From contig NZ_JANXWD010000043.1 of the NCBI RefSeq assembly GCF_025351295.1, forward strand, positions 1 through 64,000: a stretch of 64,000 nt of DNA, written 5' to 3'. The notes below the pieces were generated by a model, which saw only the letters and a program-made list of their open reading frames with translations, was not told the origin of the DNA and did no database searches. This document shows positions 50,774-59,576 of this stretch, piece after piece (the stretch's first letter is position 1; each line of letters begins with the position of its first letter). The position numbers and the translations under genes are program-made. This DNA comes from Phenylobacterium sp. GTDB lineage: Bacteria > Pseudomonadota > Alphaproteobacteria > Caulobacterales > Caulobacteraceae.

Positions 50774-50940
50774 TCAGGCGGGCGCCAGGTGCGCTAGGGC
50801 CGGGATCAGCTTGGCGCGTTTGCGGAGGTTCTGGGCGGTGGCGGCGAGGAGAAACTCGTCTCGGGCTCCGCAGGGACCGCGTAGTCGCAGGCGGTCCAGC
50901 TTCAGGATGCCGGCGCCTTCGGGCAGCACTGGCTCTTCAG
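50774..50940 (-). pseudogene. IS1182-type transposase, C-terminal remnant
   Basis: The minus strand encodes LRLRGPCGARDEFLLAATAQ, then NLRKRAKLIPALAHLAPA and a stop, the characteristic end of IS1182-family transposases (G-x-x-G-A-R-D-E-F-x-L-x-A-x-A-Q-N-L-R-K/R-L). Everything upstream of about 50940 is unrelated, so the catalytic DDE part is missing. The fragment lies between the VOC cassette and ruvA and suggests how foreign DNA entered here. Confidence 0.72.
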
Positions 50941-51133
50941 CGCACAGGCGTCGCAGTCGGCCATTCACAGCCGCCGCCACGCCCCATCCCTCGCCACCAC
51001 CCTGACGTAGAGCCCTCCCTCCCCAATTCCCCCCACCGCCCCCCTGCGGTACCTCTACCCTCCACATGCCCCACCTGATTCGCCCCTCGCGCTCCCCCCC
51101 GCGCCGCCGGGCCCGCGGCCCGGAGCGCCCCGC

Positions 51134-51748
51134 ATGATCGGGCGTCTGCGCGGGACCGTGGCCGAGGTCGGCGAGGAGGACGCGCTGATCGACGTGATGG
51201 GCGTGGGCTATGTGGTCCGCTGCGGCAGTCGCACGCTCTCGCAGCTGTCCGGCGCGGCCGGCGAGGCCACCCTGCATGTCGAGAGCCAGTTCGGCGAGCA
51301 GACCGGGCTGACGCTCTACGGCTTCCTGGCCCGCCAGGACCGCCAGGCGTTCCGGCTGCTGCGCACCATCCAGGGCGTGGGGCCCAAGGCGGCGCTGGCG
51401 GTGCTGGACGTGCTGCCGCCGGCCGAGCTGGCCGCCGCCGTGGCCCGCGACGACAAGGCCCTGGTCGCCCGCGCCCAGGGGGTGGGGCCGAAGCTGGCGC
51501 TGCGCATCGTCACCGAGCTGAAGGGCAAGCCGATCACCGACGGCCCGGTGGCCGCCTTCCACGCCGGCGGCGGCGCGCCGCCGCCCGCCAAACCGACCGC
51601 GGCGGGCGAGGCCGTCGCCGCCCTGCTGGGCCTGGGCGTCGCCGAATCCGCCGCCCGCCGCGTGGTCGAGAGCGCGGCCGTCCGCCTGGGCGACGAGGCC
51701 GAGCCGGGGGCGCTGATCAAGGCCGCCCTGCAGGAGCTGGGGCGGTGA
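51134..51748 (+). CDS. ruvA: Holliday-junction DNA-binding protein RuvA
   Basis: A 204-residue protein: OB-fold domain I ([12 protein letters not shown] ... LTLYGF), two helix-hairpin-helix motifs ([13 protein letters not shown] and [17 protein letters not shown]), an acid-free Gly/Pro/Ala linker and domain III ([20 protein letters not shown]), which contacts RuvB. A tetramer grips the four-way junction and directs RuvB. GGAGCG precedes the ATG. A hairpin repeat separates it from ruvB. Confidence 0.96.
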   Translation: MIGRLRGTVAEVGEEDALIDVMGVGYVVRCGSRTLSQLSGAAGEATLHVESQFGEQTGLTLYGFLARQDRQAFRLLRTIQGVGPKAALAVLDVLPPAELAAAVARDDKALVARAQGVGPKLALRIVTELKGKPITDGPVAAFHAGGGAPPPAKPTAAGEAVAALLGLGVAESAARRVVESAAVRLGDEAEPGALIKAALQELGR

Positions 51749-51766
51749 GGGGTTGCGCTGGCCAGT

Positions 51767-51917
51767 TGCTCCCCCGTTGGGGGAGCTCCGGCGAATCGGG
51801 TGAGGGGGTCCGCTCAGAAGCGTCGACCGGGCGCCTCGAAGGCGCCGACAGGATCGCGGCGGCGGCGGCGTGGAGGACCCCCTCCGGCGCTTCGCGCCAC
51901 CTCCCCCGATGGGGAGG
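51767..51917. repeat. Multi-hairpin element between ruvA and ruvB
   Basis: Hairpins in order: CTCCCCC-gtt-GGGGGAG, GGCGCCT-cga-AGGCGCC, GGCGC-ttc-GCGCC and CCTCCCC-cgat-GGGGAGG, with longer-range pairing between GAGGGGGTCC and GGACCCCCTC. The style matches the elements at 37813-37947 and 47904-48014. Its last hairpin contains the ruvB ribosome-binding site. Confidence 0.75.
51900..51917 (+). promoter_or_regulatory. Hairpin sequestering the ruvB Shine-Dalgarno
   Basis: CCTCCCC (51900-51906), loop CGAT, GGGGAGG (51911-51917). The right arm is a near-ideal Shine-Dalgarno, 6 nt before the GTG start of ruvB at 51924. In the folded RNA the site would be fully paired. Pairing and spacing are seen; an effect on ruvB translation is inferred. 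Confidence 0.6.
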
Positions 51918-51923
51918 CGCTCT

Positions 51924-52952
51924 GTGACCCGCCTGGTCTCCGGCGAGCCGGCGCCGTTCGAGCCGGCAGACAAGGCGATGCGGCCGCAGACCCTGGCCGA
52001 GTTCGTCGGGCAGCAGCAGGCCAAGGGCAACCTTCGCGTGTTCATCGAGGCGGCCAAGGCGCGCGGCGAGGCGCTGGACCATGTGCTGCTGTTCGGGCCA
52101 CCCGGCCTGGGCAAGACCACCCTGGCGCAGCTCGTCGCCCGCGAGCTGGGCGTGAACTTCCGCGCCACGTCCGGCCCGGTGCTGGCCAAGGCCGGCGACC
52201 TGGCGGCGATCCTCACCAATCTCGAACGCAACGACGTGCTGTTCATCGACGAGATCCACCGCCTGCCGGCCAATGTCGAGGAGATCCTCTACCCGGCCAT
52301 GGAGGACCACGTCCTGGACCTGGTGATCGGCGAGGGGCCCTCGGCGCGCTCGATCCGCATCGACCTGGCGCCGTTCACCCTGGTCGCGGCGACCACCCGG
52401 GCGGGGCTGCTGGCGACGCCGCTGCGCGACCGGTTCGGCATCCCGATCCGGCTGGAGTTCTATTCCCACGCCGAGCTGGAGACGGTGCTGATGGGCGCCG
52501 CGGTGAAGATGGGCCTGGCGCTGGCCCTGGACGGCGCGGCCGAGATCGCCACCCGCGCCCGCGGTACGCCCCGCGTCGCCGGCCGGCTGCTGCGCCGGGT
52601 CCGCGACTTCGCCGCCGCCGACGGCGCCGCGATCATCGACCGCAAGGCGGCCGCCTCGGCGCTGGCCCGCCTGGACGTGGACGAGCATGGGCTGGACGCC
52701 CTGGACCGCCGCTACCTGCGCGCCCTGATCGAGAACTATGCCGGCGGCCCGGCCGGAGTGGAGACCCTGGCCTACGCGATCGCCGAGGCCCGCGACGCCG
52801 TCGAGGACGTGATCGAGCCGTTCCTGCTGCAGCAGGGCTTCATCCAGCGCACCCCGCGTGGCCGCATGGCCTGCGCCAAGGCCTACAGCCACCTGGGCCT
52901 GCTGGCGCCCAAAGGCCTGGGCCAGCCGCCCGCCACGGACCTGTTCGAGTGA
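51924..52952 (+). CDS. ruvB: Holliday-junction helicase RuvB
   Basis: A 342-residue AAA+ motor: Walker [10 protein letters not shown], Walker [10 protein letters not shown], sensor 1 VAATTRAG, arginine finger in [11 protein letters not shown] and the C-terminal winged helix ([12 protein letters not shown]). It drives branch migration with RuvA. GTG 51924 is preferred because GGGGAGG lies 6 nt upstream; ATGs at 51870 and 51909 are in frame but fall inside the repeat element. The stop overlaps the ybgC start (GTGA). Confidence 0.95.
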   Translation: MTRLVSGEPAPFEPADKAMRPQTLAEFVGQQQAKGNLRVFIEAAKARGEALDHVLLFGPPGLGKTTLAQLVARELGVNFRATSGPVLAKAGDLAAILTNLERNDVLFIDEIHRLPANVEEILYPAMEDHVLDLVIGEGPSARSIRIDLAPFTLVAATTRAGLLATPLRDRFGIPIRLEFYSHAELETVLMGAAVKMGLALALDGAAEIATRARGTPRVAGRLLRRVRDFAAADGAAIIDRKAAASALARLDVDEHGLDALDRRYLRALIENYAGGPAGVETLAYAIAEARDAVEDVIEPFLLQQGFIQRTPRGRMACAKAYSHLGLLAPKGLGQPPATDLFE

Positions 52953-53407
52953 GCCAGCCGCTCTGTCCCGAGCCCTCCGCCGGCTGGCTGGATGGCCGCG
53001 AGCACGTGCTGCCGGTGCGGATCTATTACGAGGACACCGACTTCACCGGCCTCGTCTACCACGCCAACTACCTGCGCTATTTCGAGCGCGGGCGGAGCGA
53101 CTTCTTCCGGCTGGTGGGGATCAGCCACTCGGCCCTGCTGGCGTTGCCGGAACCCACGGCGTTCACGATCATTCGCATCGAGGTGGACTACCGCCGCGCC
53201 GCCCGCATCGACGACGCCCTGCAGGTGCGCACCACCTATGACCGCCTCCAGGGCGCGCGGCTGATGGTCAGCCAGCGCCTGTTCCGCGGCGAGGCGGTGA
53301 TCGCGCAGGCCGTGGTCCACGCCGTCTGCATCGACCTGAAGGGCCGGGCGCGGCGGCCGCCGCCCAGCCTCATCGCCGCGCTCAGCCCGCTGTTCGCCAC
53401 GCCATAA
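52949..53407 (+). CDS. ybgC: YbgC-family acyl-CoA thioesterase (Tol-Pal associated)
   Basis: A 152-residue hot-dog-fold protein with the catalytic block [20 protein letters not shown] (Asp) and [15 protein letters not shown] 52949 overlaps the ruvB stop. It hydrolyses short or long acyl-CoA and is usually the first gene of the tol-pal cluster, as here. A link to phospholipid enzymes has been described in E. coli. Confidence 0.93.
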   Translation: MSQPLCPEPSAGWLDGREHVLPVRIYYEDTDFTGLVYHANYLRYFERGRSDFFRLVGISHSALLALPEPTAFTIIRIEVDYRRAARIDDALQVRTTYDRLQGARLMVSQRLFRGEAVIAQAVVHAVCIDLKGRARRPPPSLIAALSPLFATP

Positions 53408-53461
53408 GTTCGCCACTGAAGCCCCCCACCCCTGACACGCCGAACCTTCGCAGGAGACACG

Positions 53462-54166
53462 ATGAACCCGGCCGCCGCCGTCACCCCGCAGAGCTTCGAC
53501 CTGGTCAGCGTCTTCCTGCACGCCGACTGGATCGTGAAGCTGGTGATGATCGGGCTGGGCCTGGCGTCGCTGTGGTCGTGGACCATCATCCTGGACAAGC
53601 TGTTCCGGTTCGGCGCCCTCAACCGCCAGGCCGACAAGTTCGAGGACGCGGTGGCCTCGGGCCGCAGCCTGGAGGAGGTGGCCGCCGACGCCGGCGAACA
53701 TCCCCGCCACGCCCTGCCGCGCATGCTGCAGGCCGCGCTGCGGGAATGGCGCGAGGCCCGCGCCCGCGGCCAGGCCTCCGAGGGCCAGCTGGCGTTCCTG
53801 GTGCAGCGGATCGACCGCACCCTCGACACCATCATCGCCCGCGAGAGCGCCCGGGTGGAGACTGGCCTGGGCGGCCTGGCCATCGTCGCCACCGCCTCGC
53901 CGTTCGTCGGCCTGTTCGGCACGGTCTGGGGGATCATGGGATCCTTCCAGGCCATCGCGATCCAGAAGAACACCTCGCTGGCGATCGTCGCCCCCTCGAT
54001 CGCCGAGGCGCTGTTCGCCACCGCCATCGGCTTGGTCGCGGCCATCCCGGCTTATATTGCGTACAACGCCTTCTCGACCGGGGCCGGCAAGTTCGCCGGG
54101 CGGCTGGAAGGGTTCGCCGACGACCTCTCCACGGCGATCCAGCGCCGTCTGTCCGAGCGCGCCTGA
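53462..54166 (+). CDS. tolQ: Tol-Pal system proton channel subunit TolQ
   Basis: A 234-residue inner-membrane protein of the MotA/TolQ/ExbB family: a first helix at about 25-45, a cytoplasmic region, then ATASPFVGLFGTVWGIMGSF and a third helix (IAEALFATAIGLVAAIPAYIAYNAF). With TolR it converts proton flow to mechanical force for outer-membrane invagination. It is the first of tolQRAB-pal, 54 nt after ybgC with GGAGA before the ATG. Confidence 0.96.
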   Translation: MNPAAAVTPQSFDLVSVFLHADWIVKLVMIGLGLASLWSWTIILDKLFRFGALNRQADKFEDAVASGRSLEEVAADAGEHPRHALPRMLQAALREWREARARGQASEGQLAFLVQRIDRTLDTIIARESARVETGLGGLAIVATASPFVGLFGTVWGIMGSFQAIAIQKNTSLAIVAPSIAEALFATAIGLVAAIPAYIAYNAFSTGAGKFAGRLEGFADDLSTAIQRRLSERA

Positions 54167-54169
54167 GCC

Positions 54170-54658
54170 ATGGCGCTGTCCGCCCACGACGCCTTCTCCG
54201 CCGGCGGCGGCGGCCGCAGGCGCCGCCGCGGACGCGGCCGTCGCGGCGCGCTCAGCGAGATCAACGTCACCCCGATGGTCGACGTGATGCTGGTGCTGCT
54301 GATCATCTTCATGATCTCCGCCCCGCTGCTGACCGCGGGCGTGCCGGTGGAGCTGCCGAAGACCGAGGCCGGGGCCATGCAGGACGTGCCCGACCCGATC
54401 ACGCTGTCGATCCGCCCCGACGGCGCGATCTTCATCGGCGACGCCCCGGTGCCGTTCGGCCGGCTGTCGCCGCGGCTGAAGGAAATGGCCACCGACACCA
54501 CCCGGCCGATCTATGTGCGGGCCGACGGCAAGGCCAGCTATGAGATCGTGGCCCGGGTGATGGCCTCGCTGTCGACCTCCGGCTTCAGCGCCATCAACCT
54601 GATCACCGACACCGGTGGCCCCTCTTCCGGCGGCGAGAAGGACGAGGCGGCCCCGTGA
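54170..54658 (+). CDS. tolR: Tol-Pal system protein TolR
   Basis: A 162-residue ExbD/TolR-family protein: basic N-terminus ([11 protein letters not shown]), a single helix with the essential channel Asp in [18 protein letters not shown], then a periplasmic domain ([24 protein letters not shown]). It partners TolQ in the proton-powered motor. It is spaced 3 nt from tolQ, and its stop overlaps tolA by 4 nt. Confidence 0.96.
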   Translation: MALSAHDAFSAGGGGRRRRRGRGRRGALSEINVTPMVDVMLVLLIIFMISAPLLTAGVPVELPKTEAGAMQDVPDPITLSIRPDGAIFIGDAPVPFGRLSPRLKEMATDTTRPIYVRADGKASYEIVARVMASLSTSGFSAINLITDTGGPSSGGEKDEAAP

Positions 54659-55452
54659 GCCGGCGCGTCGAGGTCTCGCCTGCGGCGCTGGGCTCCATCG
54701 GCCTGCACGGCGCGCTGGCGATCGCCCTGATGATCTCCTGGGGCAGCCGCGACCTGAAGGTGGGCGGCGTGGTGCCGGTGACCATCGTCTCGCGCGCGCC
54801 GGACGCCGACACCCGGCCGGCCGAACAGGCGCCGCAGACCCAGAGCGCCCAGACCGAAGCGCCGGTCGCCGAGGCCCCGCCCGAACCGGCCCCGCCGCCG
54901 CCGCGCCCCGCGCCGCCGGTCCCCACGCCGACGCCCAAGGCCGCCAAGCCGGCGGAGAAGGCCCCGGCGCCGCTGCCGGCCAAGCCCGCGACCAAGCCGG
55001 TCGAGAAGTCGCTCGACTTCGACAGCCTCTACGACAGCCTGGCCAAGCCGGCCCGCAACGCCCCCCAGCGCCCCTCCGCCGCCGCCAAGGGCCCGACCCG
55101 CGCCGAGACGGCGCCGGTGGCGCGCCAGACCTTGGGGACGGGGCTGGCCGCCGGGGCCGACGCCAAGGGCCTGGCCGACGACCTGCGCCGCCACTGGCAC
55201 CTCAACTGCAACGTCGAGGGCGGCCGCGACGTTCTGGTGCGTGTGGTCTTCCGCATCGGGGTCGGCGGCCAGGTGGAGGGCGAGGTGGCCAGCGAGCTGA
55301 AGAGCCCCGGCACCGCGGTCGGCAAGGTCGGCGCCGAGGCCGCCGCCCGCGCCGTCTACGCCACGGCCCCGTTCCGCGGCCTGCCCCGGGAGTTCTACGG
55401 CCAGCAGTTCGCGGTCAATTTCGACGCCCGCGAGGCCTGCGCCAACCAATGA
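54655..55452 (+). CDS. tolA: Cell envelope protein TolA
   Basis: A 265-residue protein starting GTG (GTGA overlap with tolR). One N-terminal helix (about 12-28), a long Pro/Ala/Lys linker across the periplasm (residues 50-120) and a C-terminal domain ([18 protein letters not shown] ... [12 protein letters not shown]) that meets TolB/Pal. Shorter than the E. coli protein (421), as usual in alphaproteobacteria. It links the TolQR motor to Pal. Confidence 0.9.
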   Translation: MSRRVEVSPAALGSIGLHGALAIALMISWGSRDLKVGGVVPVTIVSRAPDADTRPAEQAPQTQSAQTEAPVAEAPPEPAPPPPRPAPPVPTPTPKAAKPAEKAPAPLPAKPATKPVEKSLDFDSLYDSLAKPARNAPQRPSAAAKGPTRAETAPVARQTLGTGLAAGADAKGLADDLRRHWHLNCNVEGGRDVLVRVVFRIGVGGQVEGEVASELKSPGTAVGKVGAEAAARAVYATAPFRGLPREFYGQQFAVNFDAREACANQ

Positions 55453-56768
55453 TCCAAGTCCGGAGCCTGCCCATGCGGCTGAAGACCCTGATGTTCGCGC
55501 TGATCTGCGCGGTCGCGCCGCTCGCCATGACCCAGCCGGCCCAGGCCCAGGTCGAACTCACCGTCACCCGCGGCGACGTCCAGCCCCTGCCGATCGCCGT
55601 ACCCGCCTTCAGCGGCGGCGCGGTGGGCGGCGACATCGCCCAGGTGATCGCGGCCAACCTGCAGCGCTCGGGCCTGTTCCGGCCGCTGGACCCGGCCAGC
55701 TTCACCGAGCGCGACCTCACCGCCGCCGTGCAGCCGCGGTTCGCCAGCTGGAAGGACATCAACGCCTCGGCGCTGGTGAACGGCACGGTCACCGTGCAGG
55801 GCGGGCAGATCCGGGTCGACTTCCGGCTCTGGGACGTATCCCAGGAAAAGCAGCTGCTGGGGCTGCAGTTCACCTCCAGCCCGGAGAACTGGCGGCGCGT
55901 GGCGCACAAGATCTCCGACGCGGTCTATGAGCGGCTGACCGGCGAGAAGGGCTATTTCGACACCCGCATCGTGTTCGTGGCCGAGAGCGGCGCGCGCGGC
56001 AAGACCATCAAGCGGCTGGCGATCATGGACCAGGACGGCGCCAACCCCAGCTATCTGACCGCCGGCGACAGCATCGTCATGACCCCCAGGTTCTCCTCGA
56101 ACAGCCAGGAGATCACCTACATGTCCCTGCGGCCCGACAGCTCATCGATTTACCTGTTCAACCTGGAGACCGCGCGTCGCGAGAGTCTGGGCACCTTCCA
56201 GGGCATGGTGTTCGCCCCGCGGTTCTCGCCCGACGGCGGCAAGGTCGCGTTCTCGGTGGAGCGCGGCGGCAACAGCGACATCTATGTGATGAACCTCTCC
56301 AGCCACGCATCGGTCCGCCTGACCTCCGACCCGTCCATCGACACCTCCCCATCGTTCTCGCCAGACGGGACCAAGATCGCCTTCAACTCCGACCGTTCGG
56401 GCCAGCCGCAGCTCTATGTGATGGGCGCGGACGGCTCGGCGTCGCGGCGGATCTCGAATGGCGGCGGGCGCTACACCACCCCGGTCTGGAGCCCGACCGG
56501 GGAGTTCATCGCCTTCACCAAGCAGACCGGCGGCGAATTCCACATCGGGGTGATGCGGCCGGACGGCTCCGACGAGCGGCTGTTGACCTCCAGCTACCTG
56601 GACGAGGGCCCGACCTGGGCGCCCAACGGCCGGGTTCTGATGTTCTCGCGGGAAACCCCGGGCGGTCCGCCCAAGTTGTGGAGCGTCGATGTCACCGGGC
56701 GAATCCTTCAGCCGATGCCCTACCCCGGCGCCGGGTCCGACCCGGCCTGGTCGCCTTTGCTTAACTAG
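55449..56768 (+). CDS. tolB: Tol-Pal system beta-propeller TolB
   Basis: A 439-residue periplasmic protein. The ATG at 55449 overlaps the tolA stop; an internal ATG at 55473 lies nearer the signal peptide ([20 protein letters not shown], cut near residue 34). Domain: an N-terminal alpha/beta part, then six propeller repeats with FSPDGxKIAF and D-I-Y-V-M patterns ([40 protein letters not shown]). It binds Pal and is displaced by TolA. Confidence 0.95.
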   Translation: MIQVRSLPMRLKTLMFALICAVAPLAMTQPAQAQVELTVTRGDVQPLPIAVPAFSGGAVGGDIAQVIAANLQRSGLFRPLDPASFTERDLTAAVQPRFASWKDINASALVNGTVTVQGGQIRVDFRLWDVSQEKQLLGLQFTSSPENWRRVAHKISDAVYERLTGEKGYFDTRIVFVAESGARGKTIKRLAIMDQDGANPSYLTAGDSIVMTPRFSSNSQEITYMSLRPDSSSIYLFNLETARRESLGTFQGMVFAPRFSPDGGKVAFSVERGGNSDIYVMNLSSHASVRLTSDPSIDTSPSFSPDGTKIAFNSDRSGQPQLYVMGADGSASRRISNGGGRYTTPVWSPTGEFIAFTKQTGGEFHIGVMRPDGSDERLLTSSYLDEGPTWAPNGRVLMFSRETPGGPPKLWSVDVTGRILQPMPYPGAGSDPAWSPLLN

Positions 56769-56837
56769 ACTTGCGCCCCAATACCGCCCGATAGATTCTG
56801 ATAGTGATTTGCCAACCGGTCCCTTGAGGAGACGCAG

Positions 56838-57410
56838 ATGGTTCTTAGCGTGAACAGTCGCATGGTGTTCCGCCTGGCGCTCGTGGGCGCCGCCGCCGCG
56901 TCCCTGGCGGCCTGCGCACACAAGCCGAAGCCGACCTACCCCACCCAGGCGCCGCCGCAGGCCCAGACCCAGGCGCCGCCACGCACCGAGCTGCCCCCGA
57001 CCGCGGCGCCGCCATCGGCCACGCCGGCGATGACCGCCTTGCCGGGTTCGGCGCAGGACTTCGTCGTCAATGTCGGCGACCGGGTCTATTTCGACACCGA
57101 CAGCCACGACGTCCGCGACGACGCCAAGCCGCTGCTGGACGCCCAGGCCAACTGGCTGCGCCGCTATTCGGCGGTCATGGTCCGCATCGAGGGCAATGCC
57201 GACGAGCGCGGCACCCGCGAATACAACCTGGCCCTGGGCGCGCGGCGGGCCAACTCGGTGCGCGACTACCTGGTCAGCCACGGGGTCACCGCCGACCGCA
57301 TCGCCACCATCTCGTTCGGCAAGGAGTCGCCGATCGACGCGGGGAACGGCGAGGATTCCTGGCAGAAGAATCGCAACGGCCACACCGCGATCGTCAGCGG
57401 CGCGCGCTAG
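56838..57410 (+). CDS. pal: Peptidoglycan-associated lipoprotein Pal
   Basis: A 190-residue lipoprotein with lipobox LAAC at Cys26, a Pro/Gln linker, and an OmpA-like domain (VYFDTDSHDVRDDAKPLLDAQ, EGNADERGTREYNLALGARR) that binds peptidoglycan through Asp and Arg. It anchors the outer membrane to the wall and is the end point of the Tol motor. TTGAGGAGA precedes the ATG. Confidence 0.96.
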   Translation: MVLSVNSRMVFRLALVGAAAASLAACAHKPKPTYPTQAPPQAQTQAPPRTELPPTAAPPSATPAMTALPGSAQDFVVNVGDRVYFDTDSHDVRDDAKPLLDAQANWLRRYSAVMVRIEGNADERGTREYNLALGARRANSVRDYLVSHGVTADRIATISFGKESPIDAGNGEDSWQKNRNGHTAIVSGAR

Positions 57411-57416
57411 GTCGCG

Positions 57417-58271
57417 ATGCGTGCGGGTCGCGTCTCGATTGTGCTGATGGCGCTGGCGGTCCTGGCGACCGCCGGGCCCGCCGTGTCGCAGACGCCGATG
57501 GAGGACCCGCTGGACGTCCGCGACGCCAAGCGGGTCGACCGGATGGAGAAGGTGATCCGCGAGCTGCGGGCCATCGTCTTCCAGCTCCGCGACACCGGCA
57601 AGCCCGTGGTGGTCCAGCCCGCCGACACCGACGGGCGCATCGACGAGCTGAGCAGCAAGCTCAGCGACATCGAAGGCGCGCTGCGCGGCGTCAACGGCAC
57701 CATCGAAGGCGCCACCCGCGACCTGGACCAGGCCCGGCGCGACAACGCGGCCCTGAAGGCCCAGGTCCAGGCCCTGACCACCCGGTTGAGTGCGGCCGAA
57801 CAGAAGCAGCTGGCCGCCGCGGCCCAGGCGGTTCCACCACCGCCCGCGCCGCCGGAGGAGACCGCCGCGGCCGCCCCCGCCGGCGATCCGGCCAAGGCGT
57901 TCACCCAGGCCCGCCAACTGATGCTGTCTGGCGACTACGACGCCGCCGAGACTGCTTTCGCGGCCTATGTGGCCAACTATCCGGACGCCCCGCGCGCGCC
58001 GGAGGCCAGTTTCTGGTGGGGCAAGACCCTGGCGGCGCGCAGCGCCAACGCCGAGGCGGCGCGGGCCTATATCACCGCCATCCGCGGCTGGCCGCAGACC
58101 GCCTGGGCGCCCGAGGCGGTGGTCGAGCTGGCCAAGTCCCTGGTGGCGCTCAAGAAGCCCGCCGACGCCTGCCAGACCCTGGCCGAACTGCCGAGGCGCT
58201 ATCCAAAGGCGCCCCCGGCAATCGCCACCCGCGCCGCGGCGCTGCGCACCCAGGCGAAGTGCTCGGCCTAG
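57417..58271 (+). CDS. cpoB: Tol-Pal associated coordinator CpoB (YbgF)
   Basis: A 284-residue periplasmic protein with a signal peptide (about 1-23), an N-terminal coiled coil (RVDRMEKVIRELRAIVFQL and the following heptads) for trimerisation and a C-terminal TPR domain (KAFTQARQLMLSGDYDAAETAFAAY ... FWWGKTLAARS). CpoB couples Tol-Pal to peptidoglycan synthesis at division. It begins 6 nt after pal, and tilS starts within its last 13 nt. Confidence 0.93.
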   Translation: MRAGRVSIVLMALAVLATAGPAVSQTPMEDPLDVRDAKRVDRMEKVIRELRAIVFQLRDTGKPVVVQPADTDGRIDELSSKLSDIEGALRGVNGTIEGATRDLDQARRDNAALKAQVQALTTRLSAAEQKQLAAAAQAVPPPPAPPEETAAAAPAGDPAKAFTQARQLMLSGDYDAAETAFAAYVANYPDAPRAPEASFWWGKTLAARSANAEAARAYITAIRGWPQTAWAPEAVVELAKSLVALKKPADACQTLAELPRRYPKAPPAIATRAAALRTQAKCSA

Positions 58272-59488
58272 CGCGGTGCGCGCCGCAGCGCGCCTTCCAG
58301 CGCCACCTGCTGCGCGACCACCCGCGCCCCGTCGCCGTGGCCCTGTCCGGGGGCGGCGACTCCCTGGCCCTGGCCCTGATCGCCGACGGCTGGGCCCGCG
58401 CGGCCGGTCGACCGCTGCTGATCCTCACCGTCGACCATGGCCTGCAGGCCGACGCCACCGCGTGGACCACGGCCTGCGCCGAGGTCGCCCGGCGGCTGGG
58501 CCACCCGTTCCGCGCCTTGGCCTGGCAGGGTCCCAAGCCCACGACCGGCCTGCCCGCGGCCGCCCGGCAGGCCCGTCACGCCCTGTTGGCCGACGCTGCG
58601 CGCGAGGCTGGGGCCCGGGTCATCCTGCTCGGCCACACCGCCGACGATCTCGCGGAAACCGTGGTGATGCGGGCGGAGGGGGCCACCACCCCTGACCCGC
58701 GCGAGTGGGCGCCGTCCCCGGCCTGGCCGCAGGGGCGGGGGGTGTTCCTCCTGCGCCCGCTGCTGGAGGCGCGCCGCGCCGACCTGCGGGACTGGCTCAA
58801 GTCGCGCGGCGAGACCTGGATCGAGGACCCCGCCAACGCTGACCTCCGCTATGCCCGCAGCCGCGCCCGCCGCGCCGGCCCGCCGGCCCCAGCCGCACGA
58901 ATCGACCCGCCGCCCCTGGCCCTGGCCGGCCACGCCACGGAGCAGGCCGGGATCGTCAGCCTGGACCGCGCCGTCCTGCGCGCCGCGCCGCTCGAGGACG
59001 CCCGGCGCTTCGTGGCCCTGGCCTGCGTCTGCGCCGGCGGCGGCGATCGCCGTCCGGCCAGCCCGCGGATCGCCCGCGCCGCCGAGGCCCTGCGCGGCCA
59101 TGACCCCGTGGTCGCCACCCTGGCGGGCGCGCGCCTGGAGGCTGACGCGGCCCACATCCGGGTCTTCCGCGAAACCGGCGAACTGGCGCGCGGCGGGCTG
59201 ATGACCAAGGCGCTGACGGCGGGTCGAGCCCAGGTCTGGGACGGCCGCTTCGAGCTGACCGCCGACGACCCGGGCTATGAGGTGCGCTGCCTGGCCGGAC
59301 TGACCCGGCGCCTGCCAAGCGATCAGCAGCGGTCGCTGCGCGACCTGCCCGCCGCCGCCCGCGGCGGCATGCCGGCGCTGGTCGGGCCAGCCGGCGCCGT
59401 TACCGGCCCGGCGCTCACCGGCGCCGAAAGTCTGGTCGGGGCAAGGCTTGCCGCCGCCGCCGGGCTGGTGGATCGGGAGCCGGAATAG
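58259..59488 (+). CDS. tilS: tRNA(Ile)-lysidine synthetase TilS
   Basis: A 409-residue N-type ATP pyrophosphatase: PP-loop SGGGDS (30-35), VDHGLQ, LGHTADDLAET and, further on, RPLLEARRADLRDWL. It modifies C34 of tRNA-Ile(CAU) to lysidine, an essential step for reading AUA. GTG 58259 overlaps cpoB by 13 nt and fits the family start shortly before the loop. The C-terminal domain is short, as in alphaproteobacteria. ftsH, the common next gene, is absent here. Confidence 0.92.
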   Translation: MLGLARCAPQRAFQRHLLRDHPRPVAVALSGGGDSLALALIADGWARAAGRPLLILTVDHGLQADATAWTTACAEVARRLGHPFRALAWQGPKPTTGLPAAARQARHALLADAAREAGARVILLGHTADDLAETVVMRAEGATTPDPREWAPSPAWPQGRGVFLLRPLLEARRADLRDWLKSRGETWIEDPANADLRYARSRARRAGPPAPAARIDPPPLALAGHATEQAGIVSLDRAVLRAAPLEDARRFVALACVCAGGGDRRPASPRIARAAEALRGHDPVVATLAGARLEADAAHIRVFRETGELARGGLMTKALTAGRAQVWDGRFELTADDPGYEVRCLAGLTRRLPSDQQRSLRDLPAAARGGMPALVGPAGAVTGPALTGAESLVGARLAAAAGLVDREPE

Positions 59489-59509
59489 GCTCCGTACCCA
59501 CCACCGCTC

Positions 59510-59529
59510 CTCCCGGCGAAGGCCGGGAG
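59510..59529. terminator. Palindrome between convergent tilS and hydrolase genes
   Basis: C-TCCCGGC-gaag-GCCGGGA-G, an 8-bp stem placed between two convergent stops. It is a close match of the REP-like palindrome at 161-180. It probably works as a bidirectional terminator, though without a T-run. Confidence 0.5.
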
Positions 59530-59576
59530 CCAGATGGAAAGGCTGGAAATTTCAAAGGTCCATTTGCGTCTGGACC

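Noticed and set aside
56142-57917. A 591-codon minus-strand frame over tolB, pal and cpoB
   Set aside because: Shadow of essential, well-recognised genes; low-complexity composition.
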